64,000 nt of DNA from JAKFEE01 sp036675815 (GTDB lineage: Bacteria > Pseudomonadota > Alphaproteobacteria > Rhodospirillales > Magnetospirillaceae): positions 62,001-126,000 of the forward strand of contig JAKFEE010000028.1 in NCBI GenBank assembly GCA_036675815.1, in the 5' to 3' direction. Every line of letters starts with the position of its first letter. Position 1 is the first letter of the stretch. Both the position numbers and the translations under genes were made by a program. The notes under the pieces are model-generated. The model searched no databases. It was not told the origin of the DNA and saw only the letters and a program-made list of their open reading frames with translations. Below are positions 16,070 to 25,795 of this stretch, piece by piece.

Positions 16070-18388
16070 ATGGACATCAGGGCACGGGTGGAGCGGCTGC
16101 TCGATCGGCTTAAGAACGAACCGCAGTATCGTGGCCAAGGCGCGACGCTGTTCGTCGACCTCGAGCGCCAGGAGACCCGGCGCGCCTACCTGCCGCGCGA
16201 AGTGCTGCGCACCTTCCTCGGCGGCCGCGGCGCGAACATGTATCTGCTTTACAACCTGATGCAGGAAGGCAAGAAAGCCACCGATCCCGAGATCCCGCTG
16301 ATCTTCGGCACCGGCCCGTTCTGCGGCTCGGTGCCCGCCTCCACCCGCGGCAACTTCACCAGCATTTCTCCCGACAGCCGGGCGCTGCTCGACAGCAGCG
16401 GCGGCGACTTTTTCCCGAGCTGGGTGAAGAAGCACGGCTACGACCACATCGTGCTCTACGGCAAGGCTGCCGAGTGGACCCTGCTGCGCATCGCCTTCGA
16501 CGAGGTCACCTTCCACGACGCCCGCGCCTATGCGGGCCTCGACAACCTCGACACCTGTGCCGCCATCGAGCACGACTTCAAATGCCGCGAGCGCAAGGAC
16601 ATGGCGCTGGCCCGCATCACCTCGGCCGGCGAGAATCTAGTCGCCTCGGCCGGCATCATGGGCGGCATCAAGGCGATCTGGGCGCGCGGCGGCGGCGGCG
16701 CCAAGATGGGCGCGCTCAAGCTCAAGGCCATCCTCGTCCACGGCAAGCTGCCGCAGACCGAGCCGTCGCCCGAACTCAAGGCGCTGACCAAGCCGTTCAT
16801 GGACAAGATCCTGGCCACCAGCGTCATCAAGAACGCGCTGCGCAAGACCGGCACGCCGTTCCTGTACAAGCCGAGCCGGGCGCTGGGCGCGCTCAACACC
16901 AAGAACAACCAGGAAACCGGCTGGGTCGATTCGCTCGACGCCGACAACATCGATCCCTATCGTCCCGGCACCGACGGCTGCCTGAAGTGCCCGGTGCGCT
17001 GCCGGCCGCTCAACGACATGACGCCCGAGGGCAAGGGCGGCTGGGGTGCCAACGCCCAGATCGGCCTCAAGGGCAATGCCAGCTACGACAAGAGCCAGGT
17101 CGGCGTCGCGCACGAGCGCACGCGCACGTGGCAGGGCCGCGACGGCGACGGCAAGTTCGACAAGTACGACAAGGGCGACGGCCCCGAATACGTCACCCTC
17201 GGCAAGTTCGGGCCGAACATCGGCATCACCGAGCCCGAGCAGACGCTGCGCCTCAACAACATCCTCAACGATTTGGGGCTCGATTCGGCCTCGGCCGGCG
17301 GCGCCATCGCCTGGGCGATGGAGCTGTGGCAGCGCCGCATCATCGGCCCCAACACCACCGGCGGCCTCGACCTGTCGTGGGGTAATTTCAAGGCGGTCGA
17401 ACAGCTGCTGTTCATGACGGCGAAGCGCGAGGGCTTCGGCAACGTCATCGCCGATGGGGCCCGCGCCGTCGAGCGCGGCCATTATCCCGACGAGGCGATG
17501 CGCTACTGCATGCAGGTCAAGGGCCTGTTCCAGTCGGACCCGCACGACGCGCGCATCCTCAAGGGCTTCGCGCTCGGCTTGGCGGTGGCGACGCGCGGCT
17601 TCGACCACCTGCGCAACCGCCCGACCCTGGAAATCAACGCCCACATCAACGACAACCCCGAGATCAAGGCGGCGCTCTACGGCGGCTATGTCTCGCCCGA
17701 ACCCGACGCCTACGACGGCAAGGAACTGGCGATCCGCACCTGCGAAAACACGTTCGCGGTGGGTGATTCGCTCGGCCACTGCCGCTTCGACACCAAGCTG
17801 TTCAACTCGCCGAGCCTGCCGGGCTTCGAGGATTTCGGCCCCCTGCTCGAGGTCCTCACCGGCGAGGCCTTCAGCGAGGACGACCTCAAGGAGGTCGGCC
17901 GCAACATCAGCGGCATCGAGCACTTGATCAACTGGCGTATCGGCCTGCGGCCCGAAGACGACACCCTGCCGGCGCGCTGGTTCGAGGAAGGCAACACCCA
18001 CGGGCCGTTCAAGGGCGCCAAGATCGACCGCGACGAGTTCGCCAAGATGAAGCAGCGCTTCTATCAGGTCACGGGCCTGACCGCCGACGGCGTCCCCGCC
18101 GCCGACTGGCATGCCAAGCTGGCCGGCGTGGTCACCGGTTCTGCCATCAGGGTCGAGCTGCCGCGGCCGCTGCCGGGCGCCTCGGACAAGGTGGTGGTGG
18201 TCGACGAGCCGGTGTCGAACGTCGTCGAGCTGCGCGCCGCCCTCAAGCGCCGCCTGCCCGACGCCAGCCTCGACGACAGCCACGTCAACTTCGCCGTCAA
18301 CGGCAAGGTGCTGCTGTCGGGCGAGGCCCAGGCGGCGTTGTGCTCGGGCGACGAGGTGACGTTGGTTCCGGCGATCGCCGGGGGCTGA
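16070..18388 (+). CDS. Aldehyde:ferredoxin oxidoreductase (tungsten type) with fused C-terminal MoaD/ThiS-like domain
   Basis: A 772-residue protein. Residues about 1-685 are an AOR-family catalytic unit that oxidises aldehydes to acids with a tungsto-bispterin. The [4Fe-4S] ligands are C304, C307, C311 (GCLKCPVRC) and C571 in the family DxxGxC-type motif DSLGHC. About 50 extra hydrophilic residues lie between this cluster region and GPEYVTL. Residues about 691-772 form a beta-grasp domain ending in AIAGG, the terminus that MoaD and ThiS use for thiocarboxylate sulfur transfer. The ATG at 16070 has a good AGGGAGG site. No ferredoxin-like or FAD subunit gene is adjacent, unlike in Aromatoleum. 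Beside the pad cluster, phenylacetaldehyde is the likely substrate (inference). Confidence 0.9.
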   Translation: MDIRARVERLLDRLKNEPQYRGQGATLFVDLERQETRRAYLPREVLRTFLGGRGANMYLLYNLMQEGKKATDPEIPLIFGTGPFCGSVPASTRGNFTSISPDSRALLDSSGGDFFPSWVKKHGYDHIVLYGKAAEWTLLRIAFDEVTFHDARAYAGLDNLDTCAAIEHDFKCRERKDMALARITSAGENLVASAGIMGGIKAIWARGGGGAKMGALKLKAILVHGKLPQTEPSPELKALTKPFMDKILATSVIKNALRKTGTPFLYKPSRALGALNTKNNQETGWVDSLDADNIDPYRPGTDGCLKCPVRCRPLNDMTPEGKGGWGANAQIGLKGNASYDKSQVGVAHERTRTWQGRDGDGKFDKYDKGDGPEYVTLGKFGPNIGITEPEQTLRLNNILNDLGLDSASAGGAIAWAMELWQRRIIGPNTTGGLDLSWGNFKAVEQLLFMTAKREGFGNVIADGARAVERGHYPDEAMRYCMQVKGLFQSDPHDARILKGFALGLAVATRGFDHLRNRPTLEINAHINDNPEIKAALYGGYVSPEPDAYDGKELAIRTCENTFAVGDSLGHCRFDTKLFNSPSLPGFEDFGPLLEVLTGEAFSEDDLKEVGRNISGIEHLINWRIGLRPEDDTLPARWFEEGNTHGPFKGAKIDRDEFAKMKQRFYQVTGLTADGVPAADWHAKLAGVVTGSAIRVELPRPLPGASDKVVVVDEPVSNVVELRAALKRRLPDASLDDSHVNFAVNGKVLLSGEAQAALCSGDEVTLVPAIAGG

Positions 18389-18406
18389 GCCCCCGGCGCC
18401 TCGCGC

Positions 18407-19618
18407 CTACGATGCCGATCCCTCGACGGCGGGAACCGACAGCAGTTTCAGCCCGCGCATGAATGCCGACAGGCCCGAGCTGCGCAGGGGAACGAACGGT
18501 TTGGCACATTTGCGACAGCTGCGCTTGATGTGATCCACGGCATCGTGGCTCACGCAGCTGATCGGGCAAACGATGGCGTCGGCGCGTGACAGCGCGCCGA
18601 CCAGCCGCCCGGCCCCCTCCTCCAGCCCGCCGTCGTGGTACAGCAGCTCGCCGTTGCAGCGCGCGATCAGCGCCTGCAGGTGCGGCACCATGCGGTGGGC
18701 GCCACCGACATAAAGAATGCAGCGACCACCGAGGTTGGGGCAGTCATTGCCCTCGTCATCGACCTCGGGCCGCGCGGTGTCGATCTGCTGGCGCAGTTCG
18801 GCAACGGCGCGGGTCAGGTAGACATTTTCCTCGGTCAGCAGGCCAGCCTCTTCGTCGCGCTGCGCCAGCCGACGCTCGGCGGCTTCGCCGCGGCGGACGG
18901 CCTTGTCGTGCGCCGCCGTCATCTGCGCCAGCTGGGCCTTGAGTTCGGCGACCGCGGCGCCGTTCTCCAGCTCCGCCACCCGCGCCTCGAGGTGCTCGCA
19001 CCGGCGCTGAAGCAGCATGCCGGCGGCGAGCTGATGCTTCAGCTCGGCGATCTGCGCCGTGGCGGCGCGATATTGGTTCTGGCTGGCGCCGAGCTGCTGC
19101 GAGGCTTCCGCCGCCTGGCGCTCGATCTCGGCAATGCGGCGCAGATCGGCGCGCAGCGAGGCGCCGGAGAGGTGCGACAGCATGTGGACCTCGCCATAGG
19201 CACGGTCGCGGACCTCGGCGGTGGCGGCCGGGTGGCTGATCACCGCCCATGCCGGACCCGGCACATCGCCGTCACGCACATGGCTCTCCCACAGCCGCAC
19301 TAGTTCCCCGGCGCTGGTGGCGCGGGCAAAGCGGGTGACGTGGCTGGCGTATTTGCGCTCCAACGTCTTGTGTACCAGCTTGGCCACCACCCCCTGCTGC
19401 GCCACAAGGCTGACGAAGGCGCCGTGCAGCTGGTAGTCGGTCATGTCCGCGGCGTTGACGATGCCTGCCTTGGCCGCCAGCTTGCGGAGCTCACGCAGCG
19501 TCAGGCAGGTGCCGATGATCGTGCAGTGCCAGCGCCCCTCGATCTCCCACAGCTTGCGCCGTCGCTTATTGCCCGCCGCTGCCACGACCGGGGCGACACC
19601 CGAGGCTTGTCCCATCAT
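18407..19618 (-). CDS. DUF2325 domain-containing coiled-coil protein
   Basis: A 403-residue protein. The C-terminal about 100 residues carry the DUF2325 pattern: ILYVGGAHRMVPHL, YHDGG, then an Asp/Cys-rich strand with CVSHDAVDHIKRSCRKCAKPFV and RSSGLSAFMRGL. Residues about 150-270 are a long Ala/Glu/Gln-rich coiled coil. The cysteines in the C-terminal domain could bind a metal or respond to redox, but this is unproven. The ATG at 19618 has GAGGAG upstream. It follows the PadR-type regulator by 10 nt and converges on the aldehyde oxidoreductase gene. Confidence 0.82.
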   Translation of the reverse strand: MMGQASGVAPVVAAAGNKRRRKLWEIEGRWHCTIIGTCLTLRELRKLAAKAGIVNAADMTDYQLHGAFVSLVAQQGVVAKLVHKTLERKYASHVTRFARATSAGELVRLWESHVRDGDVPGPAWAVISHPAATAEVRDRAYGEVHMLSHLSGASLRADLRRIAEIERQAAEASQQLGASQNQYRAATAQIAELKHQLAAGMLLQRRCEHLEARVAELENGAAVAELKAQLAQMTAAHDKAVRRGEAAERRLAQRDEEAGLLTEENVYLTRAVAELRQQIDTARPEVDDEGNDCPNLGGRCILYVGGAHRMVPHLQALIARCNGELLYHDGGLEEGAGRLVGALSRADAIVCPISCVSHDAVDHIKRSCRKCAKPFVPLRSSGLSAFMRGLKLLSVPAVEGSAS

Positions 19619-19628
19619 GGAGGTCTCC

Positions 19629-20225
19629 TCAGGCCCGGCGGGCCAGCGCACAGGGTACGCTCACCCCCCGCCCGATTTCCTCGGCCAGCAACTGGCGCAG
19701 GAGCGCCAAATCATGTCGCAGGCGTTCGTCGTCCGCGGCCAGCCAGCGGCGCCCGGGCAACCCGCACCAAGCCGGGCCCAGATCGAGCCGCAACGAGGCG
19801 ATTTCCCGCTCGTGATCGGCTATCAGGTCGGCCAGGACCTGCCGCCGGCGGTTGGCAGGCAGCAGATCGAGGTAGGCCAGCTTGAGGCGTACGCCCACCT
19901 GGCCGAGCAACGCCCGCGGCCGTTCCAGCTTCGCCGCCATCAACCCGAGAAGGCAGGCGTGCCCCTCGGCCGTCGTGCCCAGCAGGGGCTCGGCGCCGCC
20001 TTCGTGCAGTTCCAGGCAGCCCAGGCGCAGCATTTCATCGATGCCGGCCGCCACGACATCGCGCGCCGGTCGCCAGGCGAAGCCGGCAAGCTCATCGATG
20101 GCGAACAGGGGAGCATCCAGCGAAATACGCCGGCGCGTGGCAGCGCCCAGCGTGGAAAGCCAGATCAGGTCGCGCGCTTCCAGACGCTCCGTGGCGAAGC
20201 CTCCACGCTGCCAGGCAACATGCAT
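19629..20225 (-). CDS. PadR-like winged-helix transcriptional regulator
   Basis: A 198-residue protein. The N-terminal half looks like a winged helix (LIWLSTLGAATRRR onward, with a wing near LLGTTAEGHACL). The C-terminal helices contain LKLAYLDLLPANRRRQVLADLI, the PadR-type dimerisation pattern. The ATG at 20225 is preceded by AGGAGGA at good spacing. It heads a two-gene unit with the DUF2325 gene, between the aldehyde oxidoreductase and the aromatic-acid transporter genes. Regulation of one of those neighbours is plausible but not shown. Confidence 0.6.
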   Translation of the reverse strand: MHVAWQRGGFATERLEARDLIWLSTLGAATRRRISLDAPLFAIDELAGFAWRPARDVVAAGIDEMLRLGCLELHEGGAEPLLGTTAEGHACLLGLMAAKLERPRALLGQVGVRLKLAYLDLLPANRRRQVLADLIADHEREIASLRLDLGPAWCGLPGRRWLAADDERLRHDLALLRQLLAEEIGRGVSVPCALARRA

Positions 20226-20343
20226 TCCGTTCCTCCTGCATTGCGACTGCGACTGACTTGCAATTGCGAGGAGGATGCCACCTTTCGATGGCCCGCGCAA
20301 CCATTCGCGCACGGGGTGTACATAAGTCATGAGCGCGAACAGA

Positions 20344-20374
20344 AACGCCACCACGCCCGCAGGCGGGTGGCGTT
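20344..20374 (-). terminator. Rho-independent terminator after livG
   Basis: Stem AACGCCACC/GGTGGCGTT with an inner CGCC/GGCG extension, followed on the minus strand by TTTCTGTT. It lies 27 nt past the livG stop and ends the long pad-liv transcript. Confidence 0.75.
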
Positions 20375-20400
20375 GTTGCGACAGACGGCGCGGGCGGCGC

Positions 20401-21158
<758 letters not shown>

Positions 21159-21162
<4 letters not shown>

Positions 21163-22100
21163 GCATTCCTCCACCGGCGGAACATCAGCTTAAGCGACGG
21201 CAGCAAGCCGCGCGGCATGAAGATCATCGTGCCCATCATGATGCCCCCCATGATGATCTGCTCATAGTCCTCGAAGGTGGTGAGGAACTGCGGCAGCGCC
21301 GACAGGATCACCGCGCCGACGACGGCGCCGTAGGTCGAGGCCATTCCGCCCAGAACCACCATCGTCACCAGTTCGACGGAATGGAAGAATCCGGCCTTGG
21401 CTGGTGTGATCATGCCCGCGTAGTGGGCGAACAGGCTGCCCGCCACCGAGGCGAACACCGCCGAGACGACAAACACCATCACCTTGCACCGCGCGGTGTC
21501 GACGCCGACCACTTCGGCACCCACCTCGGAGCCGTGCACCGCACGAAGGGCGCGGCCCACCGGCGACTCGACGATGTTCGTCGCCAACCACACCGCCAAC
21601 AGCAGCACGCCGCCGACCACCCAATACCAGGTCTGCTCGCCCTTCAAGGTGATGCCGGCGACCGAGAAGTAGTCGACCATCAAGCCGTCGGGCCCGCCGG
21701 TCAGCCAGGATTCGGTGTTGAGGACGATCGAGATGATGATGCCGACGCCCAGGGTCGCCATGGCCAGATAGTGGCCCTTGAGCTTGAGGATCGGCCGTGC
21801 CACCAGATAGGCGATCAGCGCGACGCCGGCAGCGCCGGTCAGCATGGCCAGGCCCGGCGGCCACCCGTAGCGGGACGTGAGAATGCCCGAGGCGTAGGCG
21901 CCGAGGCCAAAGAAGCCGGCATGGCCGAGGCTGATCTGGCCGGCATAGCCCATCAGCAGATTGAGGCCGACGACGACGATGGCGTTGAAGCCGGCGTGAA
22001 TGGCGATGTCGTAGTAATAGTTGTTGGGCATCAGCGGCGGCAGGGCCGCGATGATGGCAGCCAGCGCCAGAAGCGCCGCGTAGCGTCCGTTCATGGTCAC
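21159..22100 (-). CDS. livM: Branched-chain amino acid-type ABC transporter permease (LivM-like)
   Basis: A 313-residue membrane protein with the LivM motif NLLMGYAGQISLGHAGFFGLGAYA and the cytoplasmic loop GRALRAVHGSEVGAEVVGVD. The start may be the GTG at 22100, overlapping the livH stop, or the ATG at 22094. It forms the permease dimer with LivH. Confidence 0.93.
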
Positions 22101-22969
22101 ACCCGCTCGGTGCCGTGCTTGCCGAACAGCCCGTTGGGCATGAACACCAGCACGACGAGGATGATGATGAAGGCGATGGCATCCTTGTAGGCCGAGGACA
22201 GGTACCCCGCCCCCACCGCCTCGGCAATGCCGACGATCAGCCCGCCGACCACGGCGCCCAGGCCGTTGCCGAGGCCGCCGAGCACGGCGGCGCTGAAGCC
22301 CTTGAGGCCGAGCATGATGCCGCTGTCATAGGAGGTGAAGGTGATCGGGGTGACCACGATGCCGCCGATGGCGCCCAACATCGCCGACAGGGCGAAGCTT
22401 GCCGCCAGCACCTTCTTGACGCCGATGCCGACCAACTGCGCCGCTAGCCGGTTGTAGGAGGTGGCCAGCATGGCCTTGCCGTAGATGGTCCGGTTGAAGA
22501 ACCAGTACAGCGCCACGATGCACAGCAGCGACACACCGATCACCCACAGGCTCTGCGGCATCAGTACCGCGCCGAAGATGTTGATCGGCTCATCGCTGGA
22601 GAAGGCCGGCAGGGCGTGGAAGTTCTTGTCCCAGACGACCTGGGCGACACCGCGCAGGAAGATCGAAGCGCCGATGGTGATGATGATGATCGTCACCACG
22701 TCGGCGTTGCGCGCCGGTTCGACCGCGAATTTCTCCAATGCCAGGCCGACCAGCATGGTGGCGAGGATCGCCAGCATGATGGCGACCGGCAGCGGCAGGC
22801 CCATGGCGAACAGCGAAACCGTTGCCATGCCGCCGATCATGATGAACTCGCCTTGGGCGAAGTTAATCACATGACTGGAGTTGTAGATGATGGAGAAGCC
22901 GAGGCCGGCGAGGGCGTAAATCGCCCCCACCGTCACCCCGGAGAACATGTATTGCAAGAACTCGGACAC
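22097..22969 (-). CDS. livH: Branched-chain amino acid-type ABC transporter permease (LivH-like)
   Basis: A 290-residue membrane protein with the LivH features: GAIYALAGLGFSIIYNSSHVINFAQGEF near the N-terminus and AVLGGLGNGLGAVVGGLIVG near the C-terminus. It starts at GTG 22969, with GGGAGGA upstream. It is separated from padJ by 115 nt that contain two stem-loops, so expression may be partly uncoupled from the pad genes. No periplasmic binding-protein gene is in the window. Confidence 0.93.
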   Translation of the reverse strand: MSEFLQYMFSGVTVGAIYALAGLGFSIIYNSSHVINFAQGEFIMIGGMATVSLFAMGLPLPVAIMLAILATMLVGLALEKFAVEPARNADVVTIIIITIGASIFLRGVAQVVWDKNFHALPAFSSDEPINIFGAVLMPQSLWVIGVSLLCIVALYWFFNRTIYGKAMLATSYNRLAAQLVGIGVKKVLAASFALSAMLGAIGGIVVTPITFTSYDSGIMLGLKGFSAAVLGGLGNGLGAVVGGLIVGIAEAVGAGYLSSAYKDAIAFIIILVVLVFMPNGLFGKHGTERV

Positions 22970-23040
22970 GTGGTCCTCCCTTCCCTCGGCTCTTGTCCCC
23001 TGCCGGCGGGGGCGCGGGCTGTTCCGCCCTGTTCTTATTA

Positions 23041-23077
23041 TTAGCCATGCTAATCGCGCAGATCACGTATGCGCGAT
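23041..23077. repeat. Adjacent stem-loops between padJ and livH
   Basis: TTAGC-cat-GCTAA is followed, sharing two bases, by ATCGCGCA-9 nt-TGCGCGAT, both perfect. There is no T-run in the minus direction, so this is more likely an mRNA processing or stability element, or an operator, than a terminator. Confidence 0.5.
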
Positions 23078-23084
23078 ACTTTTA

Positions 23085-24401
23085 TCAGCCTTGCCGGCGC
23101 AGGTCACGCACGCGAATCGCTTTGCCCATCGAACGCGGAATCTCGCCCGGCCCCTTCATCTGCACGTTGCAGGTGACGCCGACCATCGACTTGATGTGAT
23201 GCTGCACCGCCTTGGCGACGCGTGGGTAGTCCCAGTCCGGCAGGCCGGCCTCGGCTTCGACCTCACAGGTCAGGTGGTCCAGCGATCCCTTGCGCTCGAC
23301 CACCAGCTGATAGTGCGGCGCAATGCCTTCGAGACCGACGAGCACCGATTCGATCTGCGACGGAAAGACGTTGACGCCGCGGATGATCAGCATGTCGTCG
23401 TTGCGGCCGGTGACGCGCAGGATGCGCAGATGGGTGCGGCCGCAGGCGCAGCGATCGGTGGTCACCTTGGTGATGTCGCGCGTGCGGTAGCGGATCATCG
23501 GCAGGGCCTGCTTGGTGAGGGTGGTGATCACCAACTCACCGACGCTGCCCGGCGGCAGGGGCTCCATGGTATCGGGATCGACGACCTCGAACAGGAAGGC
23601 GTCTTCCCAGCCGTGCAGGCCGGCGCGCTCCTGGCATTCGCAGGCGACGCCCGGGCCCATGATCTCGGACAGGCCATAGATGTCGATCGACTTGATGCCC
23701 AGGCGCTCGTCGAGTTCCTGGCGCATCGCCTCGGACCACGGCTCGGCGCCGAACACGCCGACGCGCAGGGTGCCGTTCTTGAGGTCGACGCCCTCCTTCT
23801 CGGCCAGCTCGGCGATGTTGAGGGCATAGGACGGGGTGGCGAGAAGCACCTCGGCACCGAAGTCCTGGATCAGCGTGATCTGCTTTTCGGTGTTGCCGCC
23901 CGACATCGGCGTGACGGTGGCGCCCAGACGCTCGGCGCCGTAGTGTGCGCCGAGGCCGCCGGTGAACAGGCCGTAGCCGTACGCGTTGTGGACGACGCTG
24001 CCCGGTCGGGCGCCGGCGGCGGCCAGCGAACGCGCCACCAAGTCGGCCCACATGCTGATGTCGTCCTTGGTGTAGCCGACGACCGTCGGCTTGCCGGTGG
24101 TGCCCGACGAGGCGTGCAGGCGCACGACCTGCTCACGCGGAACGGCGAACAGCTTGAAAGGATAGTTGTCGCGCAGGTCCGTCTTCACGGTGAAGGGGAA
24201 GCGCGCGATGTCGGCAAGCGTCTTCAGGTCGTCGGGATGGACGCCCTTGTCGTCGAAGGCCTTCTTGTAGTGCGGCACGTTGTCGTAGGCGTGGCGCACC
24301 GTCTTCTTCAGGCGCTCGAGCTGGAGTTCCGCCAGCTTCTCGCGCGGCATCGTCTCGATATCGGGCGCAAACATGTACCCAGAGACAGTTTGAACGCTCA
24401 C
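23085..24401 (-). CDS. padJ: Phenylacetate-CoA ligase
   Basis: A 438-residue adenylate-forming enzyme activating phenylacetate to phenylacetyl-CoA (ATP to AMP). It has the family ATP motif HASSGTTGKPT at residues 96-106, YGLSEIMGPGV mid-protein and RTRDITK, then RNDDMLIIRGVNVFPSQIE in the C-terminal lid, all typical of PaaK. The start is GTG 24401, with GGGAG upstream. It follows padI in the same order as padBCDEFGHIJ of Azoarcus/Aromatoleum evansii, and supplies the substrate for PadBCD. Confidence 0.95.
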   Translation of the reverse strand: MSVQTVSGYMFAPDIETMPREKLAELQLERLKKTVRHAYDNVPHYKKAFDDKGVHPDDLKTLADIARFPFTVKTDLRDNYPFKLFAVPREQVVRLHASSGTTGKPTVVGYTKDDISMWADLVARSLAAAGARPGSVVHNAYGYGLFTGGLGAHYGAERLGATVTPMSGGNTEKQITLIQDFGAEVLLATPSYALNIAELAEKEGVDLKNGTLRVGVFGAEPWSEAMRQELDERLGIKSIDIYGLSEIMGPGVACECQERAGLHGWEDAFLFEVVDPDTMEPLPPGSVGELVITTLTKQALPMIRYRTRDITKVTTDRCACGRTHLRILRVTGRNDDMLIIRGVNVFPSQIESVLVGLEGIAPHYQLVVERKGSLDHLTCEVEAEAGLPDWDYPRVAKAVQHHIKSMVGVTCNVQMKGPGEIPRSMGKAIRVRDLRRQG

Positions 24402-24451
24402 TTACTCCCTCCCATGATCAAGTTCGCCGCCACCCGTGTTGGCCCGGGGCC

Positions 24452-25783
24452 TCAAGCGACGGCCTCCGTAGCGACGAACTTCTGCAGGAATGCGACCTTG
24501 CGGTTGACCCAATCCTGGATGTGCGCGATCTGCGCCTCGTCCAGGTGTTTATACTTGCCGATGATGCGGAGATAGTCTTCCAGCGGCCGCGGCCGATCGA
24601 CCGGCCGCGAGAAGCGCAGCCCCTGGCCGCGGTCGTATTCCCACAACGTGACAAAGTTGCTTTCGACCTGGCGCCGGCACACTTCCGTCGTCATCGAAGC
24701 GGCGAAACGCCAGCCGGTCGGGCACGGGGCATAGACGTGCAGGTAGGCGAAGCCGGTCTTCGACGCCTCGAGCGCCTTCTCCAGCTTGCGGTGATAGTCC
24801 TCGAGGAAGGCGGTCGACGCCGTCGCGACGTAGGCACAGTTGTGCATCATCATGACGGTGGGCAGGTCCTTGGCGTCGGTGCCCTTGCCCTGCATGACCT
24901 CGCCCACCGGCGTCGTCGACGTCCACGAGCCGAACGACGTGGCGCCCGAGGCCTGCATGCCGGTGTTCATGTAGCCTTCGTTGTCGACGCACACGAACAG
25001 CACCTGATCACCGCGCTCGGCCGCGCCCGACAGCGACTGGAAGCCGACGTCGGCGGTGCCGCCGTCACCGGCCAGCGCCAGCGCCGTGACATTGCGCCCG
25101 ACCCGGTTGTACTGACGCTTGAGGCCAGCCAGCATCGAGGCGGTGTTGGTGAGCAGCGGATGGAACACCGGCACCTTGGTGCCGGTCTTGCCGTTGTAGC
25201 CAACGGTGCCCATGCCGGGGATGCAACCGGGCGGCGCCGCCACCACGGTTTCCGAGCCGACATGGCGCAAGGTGTGGCGGATCAGCAGTTCCGAGTTGCA
25301 GCCCTGGCACGCCGACAGGCCGGGGGCGAACAGGTCTTCCTTGTCGCCCTGGGCATTGAACACGTCGGCATGGGTCTCCCAGCGCAGGGCGCCACGGTCG
25401 CAAGCGGTGACGCAGGCCGGGTTGCCGTCACAGGTGTCGCACTTCGAGACGTGGCCAAGCTCGGCCTCGTAGGTGATGCCGCCATAGGCGCAGGCCGCAG
25501 TGCAGATCAGGCAGTTGACGCACTTGTCCATGTCCCAGTCGATGACGCCGTTGGCCAAGTTCTTGGTCAGGGCGGTCGACGGGCAGTTCATCACGCATTT
25601 CGGCTCGGCGCACTGGCGGCACAACGCCAGCTCATAGCGCTTGTCGGCCGCCTGCACGATGCTGATGCGCGAATGGATGAGGTCCTCGGTACCCGACTTG
25701 GCGACGGCGCAGGCGGTCATGCACTTGTTGCAGCCGTCGCACATCTCGGGGACGAAGCGGATGGTGGAGAAACTCTTGCCCAT
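24452..25783 (-). CDS. padI: Phenylglyoxylate dehydrogenase (acylating), beta subunit: ferredoxin domain plus TPP domain
   Basis: A 443-residue subunit. Residues about 15-130 hold four cysteine groups for [4Fe-4S] clusters (CDGCNKCMTAC, CRQCAEPKCVMNC, CVNCLICTAAC, CDTCDGNPACVTAC). The remainder is the TPP-binding half of a 2-oxoacid oxidoreductase, with CQGCNSELL, APPGC and the TPP motif GDGGTADVGFQSL followed by VDNEGYMNTG. It oxidatively decarboxylates phenylglyoxylate with CoA to benzoyl-CoA. It lies 12 nt after padH. Confidence 0.93.
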   Translation of the reverse strand: MGKSFSTIRFVPEMCDGCNKCMTACAVAKSGTEDLIHSRISIVQAADKRYELALCRQCAEPKCVMNCPSTALTKNLANGVIDWDMDKCVNCLICTAACAYGGITYEAELGHVSKCDTCDGNPACVTACDRGALRWETHADVFNAQGDKEDLFAPGLSACQGCNSELLIRHTLRHVGSETVVAAPPGCIPGMGTVGYNGKTGTKVPVFHPLLTNTASMLAGLKRQYNRVGRNVTALALAGDGGTADVGFQSLSGAAERGDQVLFVCVDNEGYMNTGMQASGATSFGSWTSTTPVGEVMQGKGTDAKDLPTVMMMHNCAYVATASTAFLEDYHRKLEKALEASKTGFAYLHVYAPCPTGWRFAASMTTEVCRRQVESNFVTLWEYDRGQGLRFSRPVDRPRPLEDYLRIIGKYKHLDEAQIAHIQDWVNRKVAFLQKFVATEAVA

Positions 25784-25795
25784 GCCGCGCCTCCC

